Origin: Erwinia sp. OLFS4
GTDB lineage: Bacteria; Pseudomonadota; Gammaproteobacteria; Enterobacterales; Enterobacteriaceae
Direction: 5' to 3'
NCBI RefSeq assembly: GCF_002752165.1
Contig: NZ_MOMB01000053.1
Coordinates: 24,275 to 88,274 of the forward strand
Length of the DNA: 64,000 nt
The notes below the pieces were generated by a model. It was not told the origin of the DNA and did not search any database. It saw nothing but the letters and a program-made list of their open reading frames with translations. The translations under genes and the position numbers were made by a program. Below are positions 18,950 to 29,176 of the stretch, piece after piece; within the stretch, counting starts at the first letter, position 1; the number at the start of each line of letters is the position of its first letter.

Positions 18950-18976
18950 TCAAGTCCGGCCTTCGGCGGCCGATAA
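18950..18976 (+). promoter_or_regulatory. Sigma-28 (FliA) promoter for flgK-flgL
   Basis: TCAAGTCC (18950-18957), an 11-bp spacer, and a perfect GCCGATAA (18969-18976) match the FliA consensus. It lies in the flgJ-flgK gap, about 70 bases before the flgK ATG, and gives flgKL a late-class promoter in addition to read-through from flgB. Confidence 0.87.
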
Positions 18977-19050
18977 CAAAGGTAGGTTGATTTGTTTCAA
19001 CACAAGCTGAAAGGCATCCATTCGGGCCGAACAGAGAGAAAGGAACCACA

Positions 19051-20709
19051 ATGTCCAACTTAATTAATTCCGCGATGAGTGGACTCAATGCTGCGCAGAA
19101 TGCGCTAAGTACCACCAGTAATAACATCAGCAATTACGCGGTAGCCGGATATTCACGTCAAAGTATCATGCTGGCGCAGGCGAAAAGTACGCTGGCAGGC
19201 GCTCAGTTTTATGGCAACGGCGTCACCACTGCCGGCGTCAACCGCGAATACGATCGTTTTATTAGCGCGCAGCTGCGCGGGGCGACAGCCATCAACAGCG
19301 GTCTGGCTACCCAGTATGATCAGGTGTCGAATATTGACAACCTGCTGGCAGATTCAACCACATCAATTTCCAGCTCGATACAAAGTTTTTTTAGCAGCGT
19401 GCAGAACGTGGTTAACAGCGCGGATGACCCTTCAGCGCGGACCACTTTACTCGGCAGTGCGGCCGATCTGGTGAACCGCTTTAAGACAACGGATGATTAT
19501 CTGCGCGGTCTTGATGCCAGCGTCAACACATCAATAGCGTCAAATGTTGACCAGATAAACACCTATTCATCGCAGATTGCGAATCTTAACAACCAGATTG
19601 CCAGGCTGAAAGGTGCGGGGGCCGGTAACGCGCCTAATGATCTGCTCGATCAGCGCGATCAGCTGGTGAATCAGCTCAATCAGCTGGTGGGAGTTAACGT
19701 CAGTCAGCAGGATGGGGGCAGCTATATTATCAGCACCGCCGCTGGGGTGAACCTGGTTCAGGGCGATAGCTACAATAAACTGGCTGCCGTGCCTTCAGCC
19801 AAAGAGACTGACCGCCTGACGGTAGCCTCAGTCGATCCCATTACCGGTGCTACCAGTGAGATTGCGGAAAAATACCTGAACAGCGGTTCGCTGGGTGGGG
19901 TGATCCAGTTCCGTTCACAGAACCTGGATCCGGCACGCAATCAGCTTAATCAGCTGGCGCTGACGCTGGCAGACAGTTTCAATATTCAGCATGAGCAAGG
20001 CTATGACGCCCATGGCGCTAAAGGGGAGGCATTTTTTAATTTTGGCTCAGCTGCGCTGGTGGGGAACAGCAAAAATAGCGGTATGGCCAGTTTAAGCGCC
20101 AGCTATACCGATAGTAGTGCGGTTACCTCCAGTGATTACCAGATAGATTTTGACGGCTCGCAATGGAACGTGACCCGGCTTTCCGACAACAGTACGGTTA
20201 GCGTCACCAGCGGTAAAGATGGCAACGGTAATCCGACGCTCAGTTTTGATGGTCTGCAAATTCGCATCAGTGGGCAGGCGGCTGCCAGAGACAGTTTTTT
20301 GCTAAAACCGGTGAGCAATGTGATTGCTGGCATGGGGGTCAATGTCACCGATGAGTCACAAATCGCGGCAGCGGGAAGTCAGGGCAGCGGCCAGAGTGAT
20401 AATGAAAACGCCACAAAGTTGTTGGCTCTGCAAACCAAAAAAGTGGTTAATGGCAGAAGTACGTTAACCCAGGCCTATGCCAGCCTGGTCGCCAGCGTCG
20501 GCAATCAGACTGATACTCTGAAAACCACCAGTACGACACAGGCTGCCGTCGTTACCCAGCTCACCAGTCAGCAGCAGTCTGTTTCCGGTGTCAACCTCGA
20601 TGAAGAGTACGCCAACCTGACGCGCTACCAGCAGTACTATACCGCCAATGCTCGGGTATTACAGACCGCTTCGACGACGTTTGATGCGCTGATCGGTGCG
20701 CTAAGCTGA
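19051..20709 (+). CDS. flgK: Hook-filament junction protein FlgK (HAP1)
   Basis: 552 residues, near the 547 of E. coli. N-terminal axial motif MSNLINSAMSGLNAAQNALSTTSNNISNYAVAGYS in overlapping parts and C-terminal SGVNLDEEYANLTRYQQYYTANARVLQTAS. It joins hook and filament together with FlgL and is carried to export by FlgN. AGAAAGGA ribosome-binding site; sigma-28 promoter upstream. Confidence 0.97.
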   Translation: MSNLINSAMSGLNAAQNALSTTSNNISNYAVAGYSRQSIMLAQAKSTLAGAQFYGNGVTTAGVNREYDRFISAQLRGATAINSGLATQYDQVSNIDNLLADSTTSISSSIQSFFSSVQNVVNSADDPSARTTLLGSAADLVNRFKTTDDYLRGLDASVNTSIASNVDQINTYSSQIANLNNQIARLKGAGAGNAPNDLLDQRDQLVNQLNQLVGVNVSQQDGGSYIISTAAGVNLVQGDSYNKLAAVPSAKETDRLTVASVDPITGATSEIAEKYLNSGSLGGVIQFRSQNLDPARNQLNQLALTLADSFNIQHEQGYDAHGAKGEAFFNFGSAALVGNSKNSGMASLSASYTDSSAVTSSDYQIDFDGSQWNVTRLSDNSTVSVTSGKDGNGNPTLSFDGLQIRISGQAAARDSFLLKPVSNVIAGMGVNVTDESQIAAAGSQGSGQSDNENATKLLALQTKKVVNGRSTLTQAYASLVASVGNQTDTLKTTSTTQAAVVTQLTSQQQSVSGVNLDEEYANLTRYQQYYTANARVLQTASTTFDALIGALS

Positions 20710-20734
20710 CCGCTAACGAAGAAGGACAGAGAAT

Positions 20735-21694
20735 ATGCGTCTTAGTACCAATATGATTTATCAGCAACAGACTAACGGTGTACTTAATGCACAAAGCAGC
20801 TGGCTTGAGGTGGGTAAACAGCTTTCTACCGGCAAACGGGTGATCAATCCATCTGACGATCCGATCTCAGCGTCAAATGCCGTGATGCTGAATCAGGCAC
20901 AGGCGCAGGGTTCTCAGTATGCTTCTGCGCGCAATTTTGCCAGCCAGCGTATTTCGACGGAAGAGAATACCCTCAAGCAGGTGACTAACCTGGTGTCTGA
21001 TGCACAGACAATCCTGGTGGCGGCTAATAATGGCACCCTGTCAGATGATGACCGGGCATCTTATGCCACGCAACTAAAAGGTCTCCGCGATCAGATACTT
21101 AATCAGGCAAACAGTACTGACGGTAACGGGCGTTATGTTTTTGCAGGCTATAAATCAGACAGTGCGCCATTCACCATGGATGACAACGGCAATGTGACAT
21201 ACCGCGGTGGGAACACCGCTATCAGTCAGCAGGTGGATGCCAACCGTAGTGTGATTACTAACCATACCGGCGCTCAGGTCTTTATGACCCTAACCAGCAA
21301 TGCCAAAAAAGAGCCGGACGGAAGCGAGGGCGAAAGTAATATTTTTGCCACCCTGAAAACGGCCATTGACGCACTGGACATGCCGGTTGCCGGCGATGAA
21401 TCTGCGACAACAGACTCACAGACGGCGCTGGCGAAGGCAATGCGCGGACTGGGTAACTCGTACAATAATATTCTGTCGGTACGTTCTGAACTGGGCAGCA
21501 GCCTGACTGAGTTGTCCAGCCTTGATTCGCTGGGGGACGATCGCTCGGTAATTATGCAAAGCCAGATGAGTAAGCTGGTGGATGTGGATTACACCAGTGC
21601 TATCTCTTCTTACACCATGTTGCAGGCTCAGCTTACAGCCTCTTACAGCACGTTTCAGCAGATGGCGAAGATGTCACTGTTTCAGCATAACTAG
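20735..21694 (+). CDS. flgL: Hook-filament junction protein FlgL (HAP3)
   Basis: 319 residues, against 317 in E. coli. It begins MRLSTNMIYQQQTNGVLNAQ with the flagellin-like pattern GKRVINPSDDPISASNA, and ends SYTMLQAQLTASYSTFQQMAKMSLF. It forms the second layer of the hook-filament junction. It is the last flg gene and is followed by a strong terminator, convergent with rne. Confidence 0.97.
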   Translation: MRLSTNMIYQQQTNGVLNAQSSWLEVGKQLSTGKRVINPSDDPISASNAVMLNQAQAQGSQYASARNFASQRISTEENTLKQVTNLVSDAQTILVAANNGTLSDDDRASYATQLKGLRDQILNQANSTDGNGRYVFAGYKSDSAPFTMDDNGNVTYRGGNTAISQQVDANRSVITNHTGAQVFMTLTSNAKKEPDGSEGESNIFATLKTAIDALDMPVAGDESATTDSQTALAKAMRGLGNSYNNILSVRSELGSSLTELSSLDSLGDDRSVIMQSQMSKLVDVDYTSAISSYTMLQAQLTASYSTFQQMAKMSLFQHN

Positions 21695-21743
21695 TCTTAT
21701 TTTTGCTCTTTGAACGGGCTTAAACCGGGTCCGTTTACTTTCA

Positions 21744-21778
21744 CCCGCTAAGCTTGTTGTGGTTAGCGGGTTTTTTTT
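21744..21778 (+). terminator. Intrinsic terminator of the flg operon
   Basis: CCCGCTAA (21744-21751) pairs with TTAGCGGG (21763-21770), followed by eight T. In E. coli the 3' UTR of flgL yields the Hfq-binding sRNA FlgO; the stretch 21695-21778 has a comparable position and an Hfq-type terminator, so a similar sRNA is possible. Confidence 0.92.
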
Positions 21779-21792
21779 GCCTGGAAATGGGG

Positions 21793-21819
21793 TAAAAAAA
21801 GCCCCGGAATGACCGGGGC
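21793..21819 (-). terminator. Intrinsic terminator of rne
   Basis: On the minus strand GCCCCGG pairs with CCGGGGC around a 5-nt loop and is followed by seven T. It lies 20 bases past the rne stop, tail to tail with the flgL terminator. Confidence 0.92.
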
Positions 21820-21838
21820 CTGATTGATTATGGCAGGA

Positions 21839-24800
21839 TTACTGCGGGCGAGTGGCCGGCGCCGTTGCCTGACCGGTTGCCGTATGACCACCGGCTGCAC
21901 CTTTACCACTAAACGCAAAGGCCGGACGTACCCAGTCACTGTGACGGCCGGGTTCCGCAACGTATGCCGGCGCGGGGGCGCGGGTGGCCGGTGCACTGGC
22001 ATAGCGGGGGGACGCCGATGGCTGGTCCGTTAGCGCAACAACGGCAGGTGCAGTATCACGTGCCGCTACCGGCGCATGGGGTTCCTCAATTTCTGCCTGC
22101 GGTGCCGTCGGATCTGGCTGGGTAAAGCGGGCCAGGTCGGCTTCAGTCTCCGCACTGACGTCGGCAGGATGGCTGGCTGCCTGTTGGCTGATTGCTTCAG
22201 CCACAGAATGCGCCTCTTGCTGCGTCTGGGTCGGCGTTTCGTCGGCACTTTCCTGCACGGCCTTAACAACGTCTTCAACACCGGCTGAGGAAGCTGCTTC
22301 CACTGGCTGCGCCTGTTGCGCGATATGTTGAACAAGTTGATCATCGGCAGCGCTCGTCACGCTGGGTTGCTGGTCTACGGGATGACTAATGGCTTCGCTT
22401 TGGTCGGCATTGACAATGGTCACCGCAGGCTGTACCGGGTCAGAGATTTGAACCGGTGCGGCCTCGTCACTGTCGGTTACCGTTGCCGGAGTGACCGTGG
22501 CAGGCAGCGCAATAGCGGCGGCGGTTTCTTCACCATCGTAAAGCGGCTGAGCTTCGGCAACAGTCGGTTGCGCTTCTTCATTAACCGGGTAGTTTATCCA
22601 GACTTTGCCGGAAGCCAGTTCAGGCGACGCGCTGGCACTGCTAAGTGTCATCGGTGATTCTTGCGGATAGCGTTCATCACGATAACGGCGGCGGCGCTGA
22701 CCGCTTACCCGCAGATGACGCGGAGAACGGCGCGAACGACGCGGCATATTACCGTTTTCACGTGCTTCATTGTCATCTGCCGGTGATGCGACATTTTCCG
22801 GCGCCGCAGACTGCGTTTCCACCACGGATGACGTCAGCGGCTGACTGCTGTCAGCGGACAGCTCAGTATTTTCGCTGACGCGCACTTTTTGCGTTAGCTG
22901 ACGCGGTTTACGGCGCGGCATGACCTGCACAGGTTCGGCTCGATTGTCAGCCTCTTCCGCCGTTGTTTCACCCTGAGTCTGGGTCTGTTCAGCCGCTTTT
23001 GCTGCAAGCTGTGCCTGCCGTTTTTCTTCCTGACGACGGCGCTGACGTTCAGCGCGCTGCTCGCGGCGTTGCTGCTGCTCTTCGCGCTGTTGCTCACGTG
23101 CTTCATCGCTTTGCTGTACCGCCGCCGGCTGTTCATCACGCACTGCAGCGTTCTGGCGTTTGTTACGGCGATTATCATCACGGTTTTCACCGCTGCGGTT
23201 ATCGCGTTGGCGCTCATTGCGTTCGCCACGTTCGTTACGCTCATTGCGATCGCGACGGTTGTTACGATCGCGGCGGTTATTATTGCGCTCACGACGTTCA
23301 CCCCGTGCCGCGCTTTGCTCTTCGCCTGTGCTGCGGGTTACCTCTATCGCGCTGGCCGGAGCCTGAGCCGGTTCGGCCGCAAACATTTTTTTCAGACCAC
23401 TAAGCAGTCGGCTAACCAGACCGACCGTTGCTGGTTTTGCCGCTTCAGGCTGTTTTTTAACATGACTGCGTGAGGCAGAAGCTGCCGCGCCAGACGCTGT
23501 GTCATGTGACGCGGGGACCGCATCCTGCATGACAAATGCGGCCAGTGCCGGCGTTTCGGGCCGACGTCGTTCGGCATGTTCCTCTTCAGAAGGCAGAGCC
23601 ATTTCCGCTTCATGCAACTTGGGCAGGTGATAACTCAGGGTCTGTGTTTCTTCCCCTTTACGCACGCGTAATACGGAGTAATGCGGTGTTTCCATCCGTT
23701 CGTCAGGCACGATAACCGCCCGTACATCACCCTGACGCCGTTCAATGGCGCTGACAGCTTCACGCTTTTCGTTAAGCAGATAGGATGCGATTTGCACCGG
23801 TACGATGGCATGGACTTCTTTGGTGTTTTCCTTCAGCGCTTCTTCTTCAATCAGGCGCAGAATGGAAAGAGAAAGGGATTCGTTATCCCGCACGGTGCCG
23901 GTTCCGCTGCAGCGTGGGCATACGTGATGACTGGACTCACCGAGCGAAGGGCTGAGACGCTGACGTGACATTTCCAGCAGGCCGAAACGTGAAATATGGC
24001 TAATCTGAATACGTGCCCGATCCTGGCGCACCGCCTCACGCAGACGATTTTCAACGGCGCGCTGATGGCGTACCGGCGTCATATCGATAAAGTCGATGAC
24101 AATCAGGCCACCGAGGTCACGCAGACGTAGCTGTCGGGCGATTTCGTCGGCCGCTTCAAGATTGGTATTAAACGCGGTTTCTTCAATATCACCGCCACGA
24201 GTTGCCCGCGCCGAGTTGATATCAATAGCCGTTAAGGCTTCAGTGGTATCGATAACGATTGAACCGCCGGAAGGCAATCGCACTTCGCGCTGAAAAGCCG
24301 ATTCAATCTGTGACTCAATCTGATAATGGCTGAAAAGCGGAATTTCACCGGTATACAGTTTGATTTTACTGCTGAAGTCCGGCCGGCCCAGCGCAGCGAT
24401 GTGCTGGCGTGCCAGTTCCAGTACTTTCGGATTGTCGATCAGAATTTCACCGATATCCTGACGCAGATAATCGCGGAAAGCACGCACAATGACGTTACTT
24501 TCCTGATGAATCAAAAAGGGAGCCGCACGGTTTTCTGCGGCTTTTTTGATCGCTTCCCAGTGTTTCAGGCGGAAGCTGAGATCCCATTGCAGGGCGTCGG
24601 CCGATTTACCCACACCGGCAGTACGCACGATCAAACCCATGCCGTCCGGCAGTTCCAGCGCGGATAGCGCCTCTTTAAGCTCGGTACGATCGTCGCCTTC
24701 AATTCGGCGTGAAATACCCCCTGCACGCGGGTTATTCGGCATCAGAACCAGGTAACTTCCGGCCAGGCTGATAAAGGTGGTGAGGGCAGCTCCTTTGTTG

Positions 24801-25129
24801 CCACGCTCTTCTTTATCAATCTGGACGATCACTTCCTGCCCTTCACGTAACACGTCCTTAATGTTAGGGCGTCCATGTGCGTTGTAGCTATCAGGGAAGT
24901 AGTCGCGGGAGATCTCTTTCAGGGGGAGAAAACCGTGTCTTTCTGCACCATAATCAACAAATGCGGCTTCCAGACTGGGTTCAATGCGGGTGATTTTTCC
25001 TTTATAGATGTTGGCCTTTTTCTGTTCATGTCCGGGACTTTCTATGTCCAGATCATACAGACGTTGTCCATCAACCAGGGCAACACGCAACTCTTCCTGT
25101 TGAGTCGCGTTGATCAACATTCTTTTCAT
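21839..25129 (-). CDS. rne: Ribonuclease E
   Basis: 1096 residues, against 1061 in E. coli. The N-terminal half is the catalytic core: S1 domain ([24 protein letters not shown]), DNase I-like domain with [16 protein letters not shown] and VIDFIDM, which hold the catalytic Asp pair, and the Zn-link CPRCSG that joins dimers into tetramers. The C-terminal half is disordered and carries an Arg-rich RNA-binding stretch (about residues 606-656), a second basic segment ([15 protein letters not shown]), an enolase-type segment, and the terminal GGHTATG PNPase-binding region. It is the essential endonuclease and scaffold of the RNA degradosome. Confidence 0.97.
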   Translation of the reverse strand: MKRMLINATQQEELRVALVDGQRLYDLDIESPGHEQKKANIYKGKITRIEPSLEAAFVDYGAERHGFLPLKEISRDYFPDSYNAHGRPNIKDVLREGQEVIVQIDKEERGNKGAALTTFISLAGSYLVLMPNNPRAGGISRRIEGDDRTELKEALSALELPDGMGLIVRTAGVGKSADALQWDLSFRLKHWEAIKKAAENRAAPFLIHQESNVIVRAFRDYLRQDIGEILIDNPKVLELARQHIAALGRPDFSSKIKLYTGEIPLFSHYQIESQIESAFQREVRLPSGGSIVIDTTEALTAIDINSARATRGGDIEETAFNTNLEAADEIARQLRLRDLGGLIVIDFIDMTPVRHQRAVENRLREAVRQDRARIQISHISRFGLLEMSRQRLSPSLGESSHHVCPRCSGTGTVRDNESLSLSILRLIEEEALKENTKEVHAIVPVQIASYLLNEKREAVSAIERRQGDVRAVIVPDERMETPHYSVLRVRKGEETQTLSYHLPKLHEAEMALPSEEEHAERRRPETPALAAFVMQDAVPASHDTASGAAASASRSHVKKQPEAAKPATVGLVSRLLSGLKKMFAAEPAQAPASAIEVTRSTGEEQSAARGERRERNNNRRDRNNRRDRNERNERGERNERQRDNRSGENRDDNRRNKRQNAAVRDEQPAAVQQSDEAREQQREEQQQRREQRAERQRRRQEEKRQAQLAAKAAEQTQTQGETTAEEADNRAEPVQVMPRRKPRQLTQKVRVSENTELSADSSQPLTSSVVETQSAAPENVASPADDNEARENGNMPRRSRRSPRHLRVSGQRRRRYRDERYPQESPMTLSSASASPELASGKVWINYPVNEEAQPTVAEAQPLYDGEETAAAIALPATVTPATVTDSDEAAPVQISDPVQPAVTIVNADQSEAISHPVDQQPSVTSAADDQLVQHIAQQAQPVEAASSAGVEDVVKAVQESADETPTQTQQEAHSVAEAISQQAASHPADVSAETEADLARFTQPDPTAPQAEIEEPHAPVAARDTAPAVVALTDQPSASPRYASAPATRAPAPAYVAEPGRHSDWVRPAFAFSGKGAAGGHTATGQATAPATRPQ

Positions 25130-25696
25130 CGTAACTTACTCATTATTCTTACATTAGTGACAGAGCTACGGGCATGATGACGCTGGACGTGAATCACCGA
25201 TGGCCCCGTGTCTCTTTGCTTTGTCGTCAACCTCACGGTTGTCGCCAGCTAAGGGGCGCAAACTCTCGGCAGCCTGTTTTTCATATGGAATAACAGCGCT
25301 TACAGGGGGGGGCCGCTACTGAAAACAGCAAGTGAACCAATCCCGTTTTACCGTCCAGGCTGCAACCCGCAGCCCGCTAAATGCCTGATTTCACAAAACG
25401 TCTTACGCCATTGCTGCGTGTATGTGCTATCCGGCAAAATATTATTAATACGCTTTTTTCTTGTTTTCGCAAAGTTTGCAGGAAAACCTGTGTATTATTC
25501 CATTGCAAACCCAGAGATAGCAAGGTGACTTTTCCGACCCTGAGAGTTTAATGCGGCTTTAAATTAGCGAGGACGTGGTTTTAACCCCTGTCGCTTAAAA
25601 AATCTGCACAAACCTTTTTTTTAACAGGTCTGACTGTCAGTTAAGCACAGAAAAAGAAGTGGCGCTATGCCCGCACGGTAATTAGAATCGCCCACC
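25130..25696. promoter_or_regulatory. Divergent rne-rluC gap with the long rne 5' leader
   Basis: No gene is present in these 567 bases. On the minus strand TTTGCG (25473-25468), a 17-bp spacer and TATTAA (25450-25445) are a possible rne promoter, which would give a leader of about 310 nt. E. coli rne has a long leader that RNase E cuts to regulate its own amount; the leader here is long and structured (for example AACCGTGAGGTT at about 25228-25239), so the same control is inferred. The rluC promoter could not be placed with confidence. Confidence 0.5.
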
Positions 25697-26650
25697 ATGA
25701 AAACGACATCTCCTTCCGTTCAAAATGTGACAATCTCCGACGATGAAGCGGGGCAGCGAATCGACAACTTTTTACGTGCCCGGCTCAAAGGTGTGCCAAA
25801 GAGCATGATCTATCGTATTTTGCGTAAAGGCGAAGTACGGGTGAATAAAAAACGCATCAAGCCCGAATATAAACTGGAGAGCGGTGATGAAGTCCGTATT
25901 CCACCGGTCAGAGTGGCGGAGCGTGATGACGCCGTTGTCTCACCCAGGCTGGAAAAAGTGGCCTCTCTGGAAGCCTGTATCCTGTACGAAGATGACGCTA
26001 TTCTGGTGCTGAACAAACCGTCAGGCACCGCTGTGCATGGCGGTAGCGGCTTAAGCTTTGGGGTAATTGAAGGGCTGAGAGCGCTGCGACCACAGGCGCG
26101 TTTCCTTGAGCTGGTTCATCGACTCGACCGCGATACTTCAGGCGTGCTGCTGATTGCTAAAAAACGCTCGGCCCTGCGTGCGCTGCATAGCCAGCTGCGT
26201 GATAAAGGCATGCAAAAGGAGTACCTGGCGCTGGTCCGCGGTAACTGGCCTTCGCATCTGAAAGTGGTGCAGGCACCGTTGCTGAAAAATATTTTGCAAA
26301 GTGGAGAAAGAGTTGTGCGCGTGAGCGCTGAGGGTAAACCGTCGGAAACCCGCTTTAAAGTTGAATCGCGTTTTGCCAACGCTACGCTGGTAAAAGCCAG
26401 CCCGGTTACCGGCCGGACTCATCAGATACGTGTTCATAGCCTGCATGCAGGCCACCCGATCGCTTTTGACGATCGTTATGGCGATACAGTTTTTGACCGC
26501 GAACTGGCCTCCACGGGCCTGTCCCGACTGTTTTTGCATGCTGCCGCGTTGACCTTTAGCCATCCGGTTTCTGGCGAGACACTGCGCGTTGAAGCACCGC
26601 TGGACAACGCGCTGAAAGCCTGTTTGTCAGCGTTACGGACGAAAGCTTAG
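25697..26650 (+). CDS. rluC: 23S rRNA pseudouridine(955/2504/2580) synthase RluC
   Basis: 317 residues, against 319 in E. coli. An N-terminal S4 domain ([32 protein letters not shown]) is followed by the RluA-type catalytic domain, with the catalytic Asp in [12 protein letters not shown] and the later [11 protein letters not shown]. It makes three pseudouridines in 23S rRNA. It is divergent from rne, as in E. coli. Confidence 0.96.
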   Translation: MKTTSPSVQNVTISDDEAGQRIDNFLRARLKGVPKSMIYRILRKGEVRVNKKRIKPEYKLESGDEVRIPPVRVAERDDAVVSPRLEKVASLEACILYEDDAILVLNKPSGTAVHGGSGLSFGVIEGLRALRPQARFLELVHRLDRDTSGVLLIAKKRSALRALHSQLRDKGMQKEYLALVRGNWPSHLKVVQAPLLKNILQSGERVVRVSAEGKPSETRFKVESRFANATLVKASPVTGRTHQIRVHSLHAGHPIAFDDRYGDTVFDRELASTGLSRLFLHAAALTFSHPVSGETLRVEAPLDNALKACLSALRTKA

Positions 26651-26672
26651 GCCGGCCCGTCATACCCGACTA

Positions 26673-27260
26673 TCAGGCCTGCAACAGCGGATCGTAGCCA
26701 GCCTGACGTAACATGGCACACAGGGCAATAAGCGGCAGGCCAATCAGGGCGTTGGGATCGCGCCCGTCAAGCCGTTCAAAAAGACTAATGCCCAGCCCTT
26801 CACTTTTAAAACTGCCGGCACAGTTCAGCGGTTGTTCGCGTGCAACATAGCGACTAATCTCCTGTTCACTCAGGTTGCGGAAATAGACGTCGAACGGTTC
26901 ACAACACTGTTGCAGCTGATTATTACGGCTATCAAACAGCGCAAGGCCAGTATAAAAAGCGACGCATTGACCACTGGCGCGGGTGAGCTGCTGGCAGGCG
27001 GCCTGCGCCGTATGCGGTTTACCGGTAATCTGGCCATCCAGCACACAGACCTGATCGCTGCCAATAATCAGATGTTGCGGATAGCGGCTGGCCAGCGCCA
27101 GCGCTTTGGCGGTCGCCAGACGCTGAACCAGTGCCGGCGCCAGTTCTCCGGGCTGTGCGCTTTCATCAACCTGCGGCGCGGCGCTAATAAATGGTAATCC
27201 CAGTGTCACGAGTAAAGATTTGCGAAAAGGGGATGTGGAAGCTAAAACCAGCTGAGGCAT
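26673..27260 (-). CDS. yceF: Maf-family nucleotide pyrophosphatase YceF (m7GTP-specific in E. coli)
   Basis: 195 residues from [17 protein letters not shown], which matches the E. coli start and length (194); the longer frame upstream (to 27299) has no family match. Maf signature residues are in [19 protein letters not shown] and [17 protein letters not shown]. coli YceF hydrolyses m7GTP to the monophosphate, a house-cleaning function. It is divergent from yceD. Confidence 0.93.
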   Translation of the reverse strand: MPQLVLASTSPFRKSLLVTLGLPFISAAPQVDESAQPGELAPALVQRLATAKALALASRYPQHLIIGSDQVCVLDGQITGKPHTAQAACQQLTRASGQCVAFYTGLALFDSRNNQLQQCCEPFDVYFRNLSEQEISRYVAREQPLNCAGSFKSEGLGISLFERLDGRDPNALIGLPLIALCAMLRQAGYDPLLQA

Positions 27261-27364
27261 AATTTTTTTCACAACTTGTAGCGTTAAAAGAACTCTCATT
27301 TTAAACTGTGCGCCGCATTGGATGCGAATACTGGGTGAAAGATGCTGGAAAACGGCCTTTTTCT

Positions 27365-27393
27365 TTGACTCTATGTCGTTACAAAGTTAATAT
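27365..27393 (+). promoter_or_regulatory. Strong sigma-70 promoter of the yceD-rpmF operon
   Basis: TTGACT (27365-27370), an exact 17-bp spacer, and TAATAT (27388-27393). The expected start of transcription (about 27399-27401) lies only 2-4 bases before the yceD ATG at 27403, so an mRNA from this promoter would have almost no leader. Confidence 0.82.
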
Positions 27394-27402
27394 GCGCGCC
27401 CT

Positions 27403-27924
27403 ATGCAAAAGGTAAAATTACCCCTGACGCTTGATCCGATCCGTACTGCTCAGAAACGCCTTGATTACCAGGGTATTTATACCCCCGAACAGGTTGAGCG
27501 TGTCGCCGGGTCAGTCGCCAGCGTGGACAGTGATGTGGAATGTGCAATGACCTTTGCCATCGACAGTCAGCGTCTTGCTGTATTGAGCGGCAGTGCAAAG
27601 GTTGAGGTAACGCTGACTTGTCAGCGTTGTGGACAGCCGTTTGCACACAAGGTCGACGTAAGCTACTGTTTCAGCCCGGTCAGAAGTGACGATCAGGCCG
27701 AAGCATTACCGGAAGCCTACGAGCCGGTTGATGTCGACGAATTTGGCGAAATCAACCTGCTGGCATTGATTGAAGATGAAATTATTCTCGCCTTGCCTGT
27801 GGTACCGGTGCATGATTCTGAACACTGTGAAGTGTCCGAAGCGGACATGGTTTTTGGCAAGTTGCCTGAAGAGGCAGAAAAACCAAATCCATTTGCCGTA
27901 TTAGCCAGTTTAAAGCGTAAGTAA
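27403..27924 (+). CDS. yceD: 23S rRNA accumulation protein YceD (DUF177)
   Basis: 173 residues, as in E. coli. It starts [19 protein letters not shown] and has the DUF177 pair CQRCGQPF (a zinc-type CxxC) and [14 protein letters not shown]. YceD/DUF177 proteins are linked to 23S rRNA accumulation and sit next to rpmF in most bacteria. No ribosome-binding site fits between the promoter and the ATG. rpmF follows after 14 bases. Confidence 0.93.
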   Translation: MQKVKLPLTLDPIRTAQKRLDYQGIYTPEQVERVAGSVASVDSDVECAMTFAIDSQRLAVLSGSAKVEVTLTCQRCGQPFAHKVDVSYCFSPVRSDDQAEALPEAYEPVDVDEFGEINLLALIEDEIILALPVVPVHDSEHCEVSEADMVFGKLPEEAEKPNPFAVLASLKRK

Positions 27925-27938
27925 TAGGAGTAAGGTCC

Positions 27939-28109
27939 ATGGCCGTACAACAGAATAAACCAACCCGTTCCAAGCGTGGTATGCGTCGTTCACATGACGC
28001 GCTGACTACGTCCACTCTGTCAGTAGATAAAGTTTCTGGCGAAACTCATCTGCGTCACCACATCACTGCGGATGGTTACTACCGCGGTCGCAAAGTTATC
28101 GTTAAGTAA
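27939..28109 (+). CDS. rpmF: 50S ribosomal protein bL32
   Basis: 56 residues, one shorter than E. coli L32. It begins [20 protein letters not shown], which is nearly invariant, and ends [23 protein letters not shown] lies upstream of the ATG. It is co-transcribed with yceD and leads into plsX, a layout conserved in enterobacteria that couples ribosome and lipid synthesis. Confidence 0.97.
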   Translation: MAVQQNKPTRSKRGMRRSHDALTTSTLSVDKVSGETHLRHHITADGYYRGRKVIVK

Positions 28110-28135
28110 TTCTTGCGGCTGCGCAAGGCGATACT

Positions 28136-29170
28136 TTGACTCGTTTGACCCTGGCGATTGATGCCATGGGCGGGGATTTCGGTCCCTGCGTCACAGTGCC
28201 TGCTGCATTGCAGGCACTGGCCGCAAATTTGCAGTTACATCTCCTGCTGGTCGGTGACGCCGACGCTCTCTCATCATCACTTTCTAAAGCTGATTCCGCC
28301 CTGCGTGAACGCGTGCAGATTATTGCCGCTGAATCAGTTATCGCCAGTGATGCCAAACCCTCTCAGGCGATCCGCCACAGTCGCGGCTCTTCGATGCGCA
28401 TCGCGCTGGAGATGGTTAAAGAAGGTAAGGCACAGGCTTGTATCAGCGCGGGAAATACCGGGGCGTTGATGGGGCTGGCAAAACTATTGCTTAAACCGCT
28501 GGAGGGCATTGAACGTCCGGCGTTAATGACCGTACTGCCTCATCAGCAGCAGGGAAAAACCGTCGTGCTCGATTTAGGCGCTAACGTCGATTCTGATAGT
28601 ACTATGCTGGTGCAGTTTGCGGTGATGGGGGCGGTGATGGCGGAAGAAGTGCTGGCAATTGCCAATCCGCGCCTTGCTTTACTTAACATCGGTCAGGAAG
28701 AGAGTAAAGGGCTGGATACGATCCGTGATGCCGCAGAAATACTGCGAGCGTCAGCCAATATCAACTACATTGGTTATCTTGAAGGTAACGATCTTCTTAG
28801 CGGAAAAACAGACGTGCTGGTTTGCGATGGTTTCGTCGGCAATGTTACGCTGAAAACCATGGAAGGCGTGGTAAGAATGTTTCTTTCGCTGCTGAAATCG
28901 CAGGGTGAAGGGCAAAAACGGGTCTGGTGGATGACACTGCTGGGTCGCTGGATACAGCGGCGGCTGGCAACGCGCTTCGGCCATCTCAACCCCGATCAAT
29001 ACAATGGCGCCTGCCTGTTAGGATTGCGCGCTACCGTTATTAAAAGTCATGGCGCTGCCAACCAGCGGGCTTTTATGGTGGCAATTCAGCAGGCAGAGCA
29101 GGCGGTGCAACGGCAGGTTCCGCAACGGATCGCCGTGCGCCTTGAAGCGGTATTACCAAAGAGCGACTAA
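28136..29170 (+). CDS. plsX: Phosphate acyltransferase PlsX
   Basis: 344 residues with a TTG start, as for E. coli PlsX, which also begins MTRLTLA; E. coli is slightly longer at the C-terminus. Conserved parts are [49 protein letters not shown] in overlapping segments, and [15 protein letters not shown]. It converts acyl-ACP to acyl-phosphate for phospholipid synthesis, and works at the membrane surface. The stop is followed at once by fabH. Confidence 0.96.
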   Translation: MTRLTLAIDAMGGDFGPCVTVPAALQALAANLQLHLLLVGDADALSSSLSKADSALRERVQIIAAESVIASDAKPSQAIRHSRGSSMRIALEMVKEGKAQACISAGNTGALMGLAKLLLKPLEGIERPALMTVLPHQQQGKTVVLDLGANVDSDSTMLVQFAVMGAVMAEEVLAIANPRLALLNIGQEESKGLDTIRDAAEILRASANINYIGYLEGNDLLSGKTDVLVCDGFVGNVTLKTMEGVVRMFLSLLKSQGEGQKRVWWMTLLGRWIQRRLATRFGHLNPDQYNGACLLGLRATVIKSHGAANQRAFMVAIQQAEQAVQRQVPQRIAVRLEAVLPKSD

Positions 29171-29176
29171 GTGTAC

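Noticed and set aside
22963..23403. Long plus-strand reading frames opposite rne
   Set aside because: They are shadows of the repetitive Arg-rich part of rne, which has few stops on the other strand. No ribosome-binding site and no family resemblance.
29171..29176. GTG start for fabH two codons upstream
   Set aside because: The ATG at 29177 gives the conserved MYTK start and the exact E. coli length.
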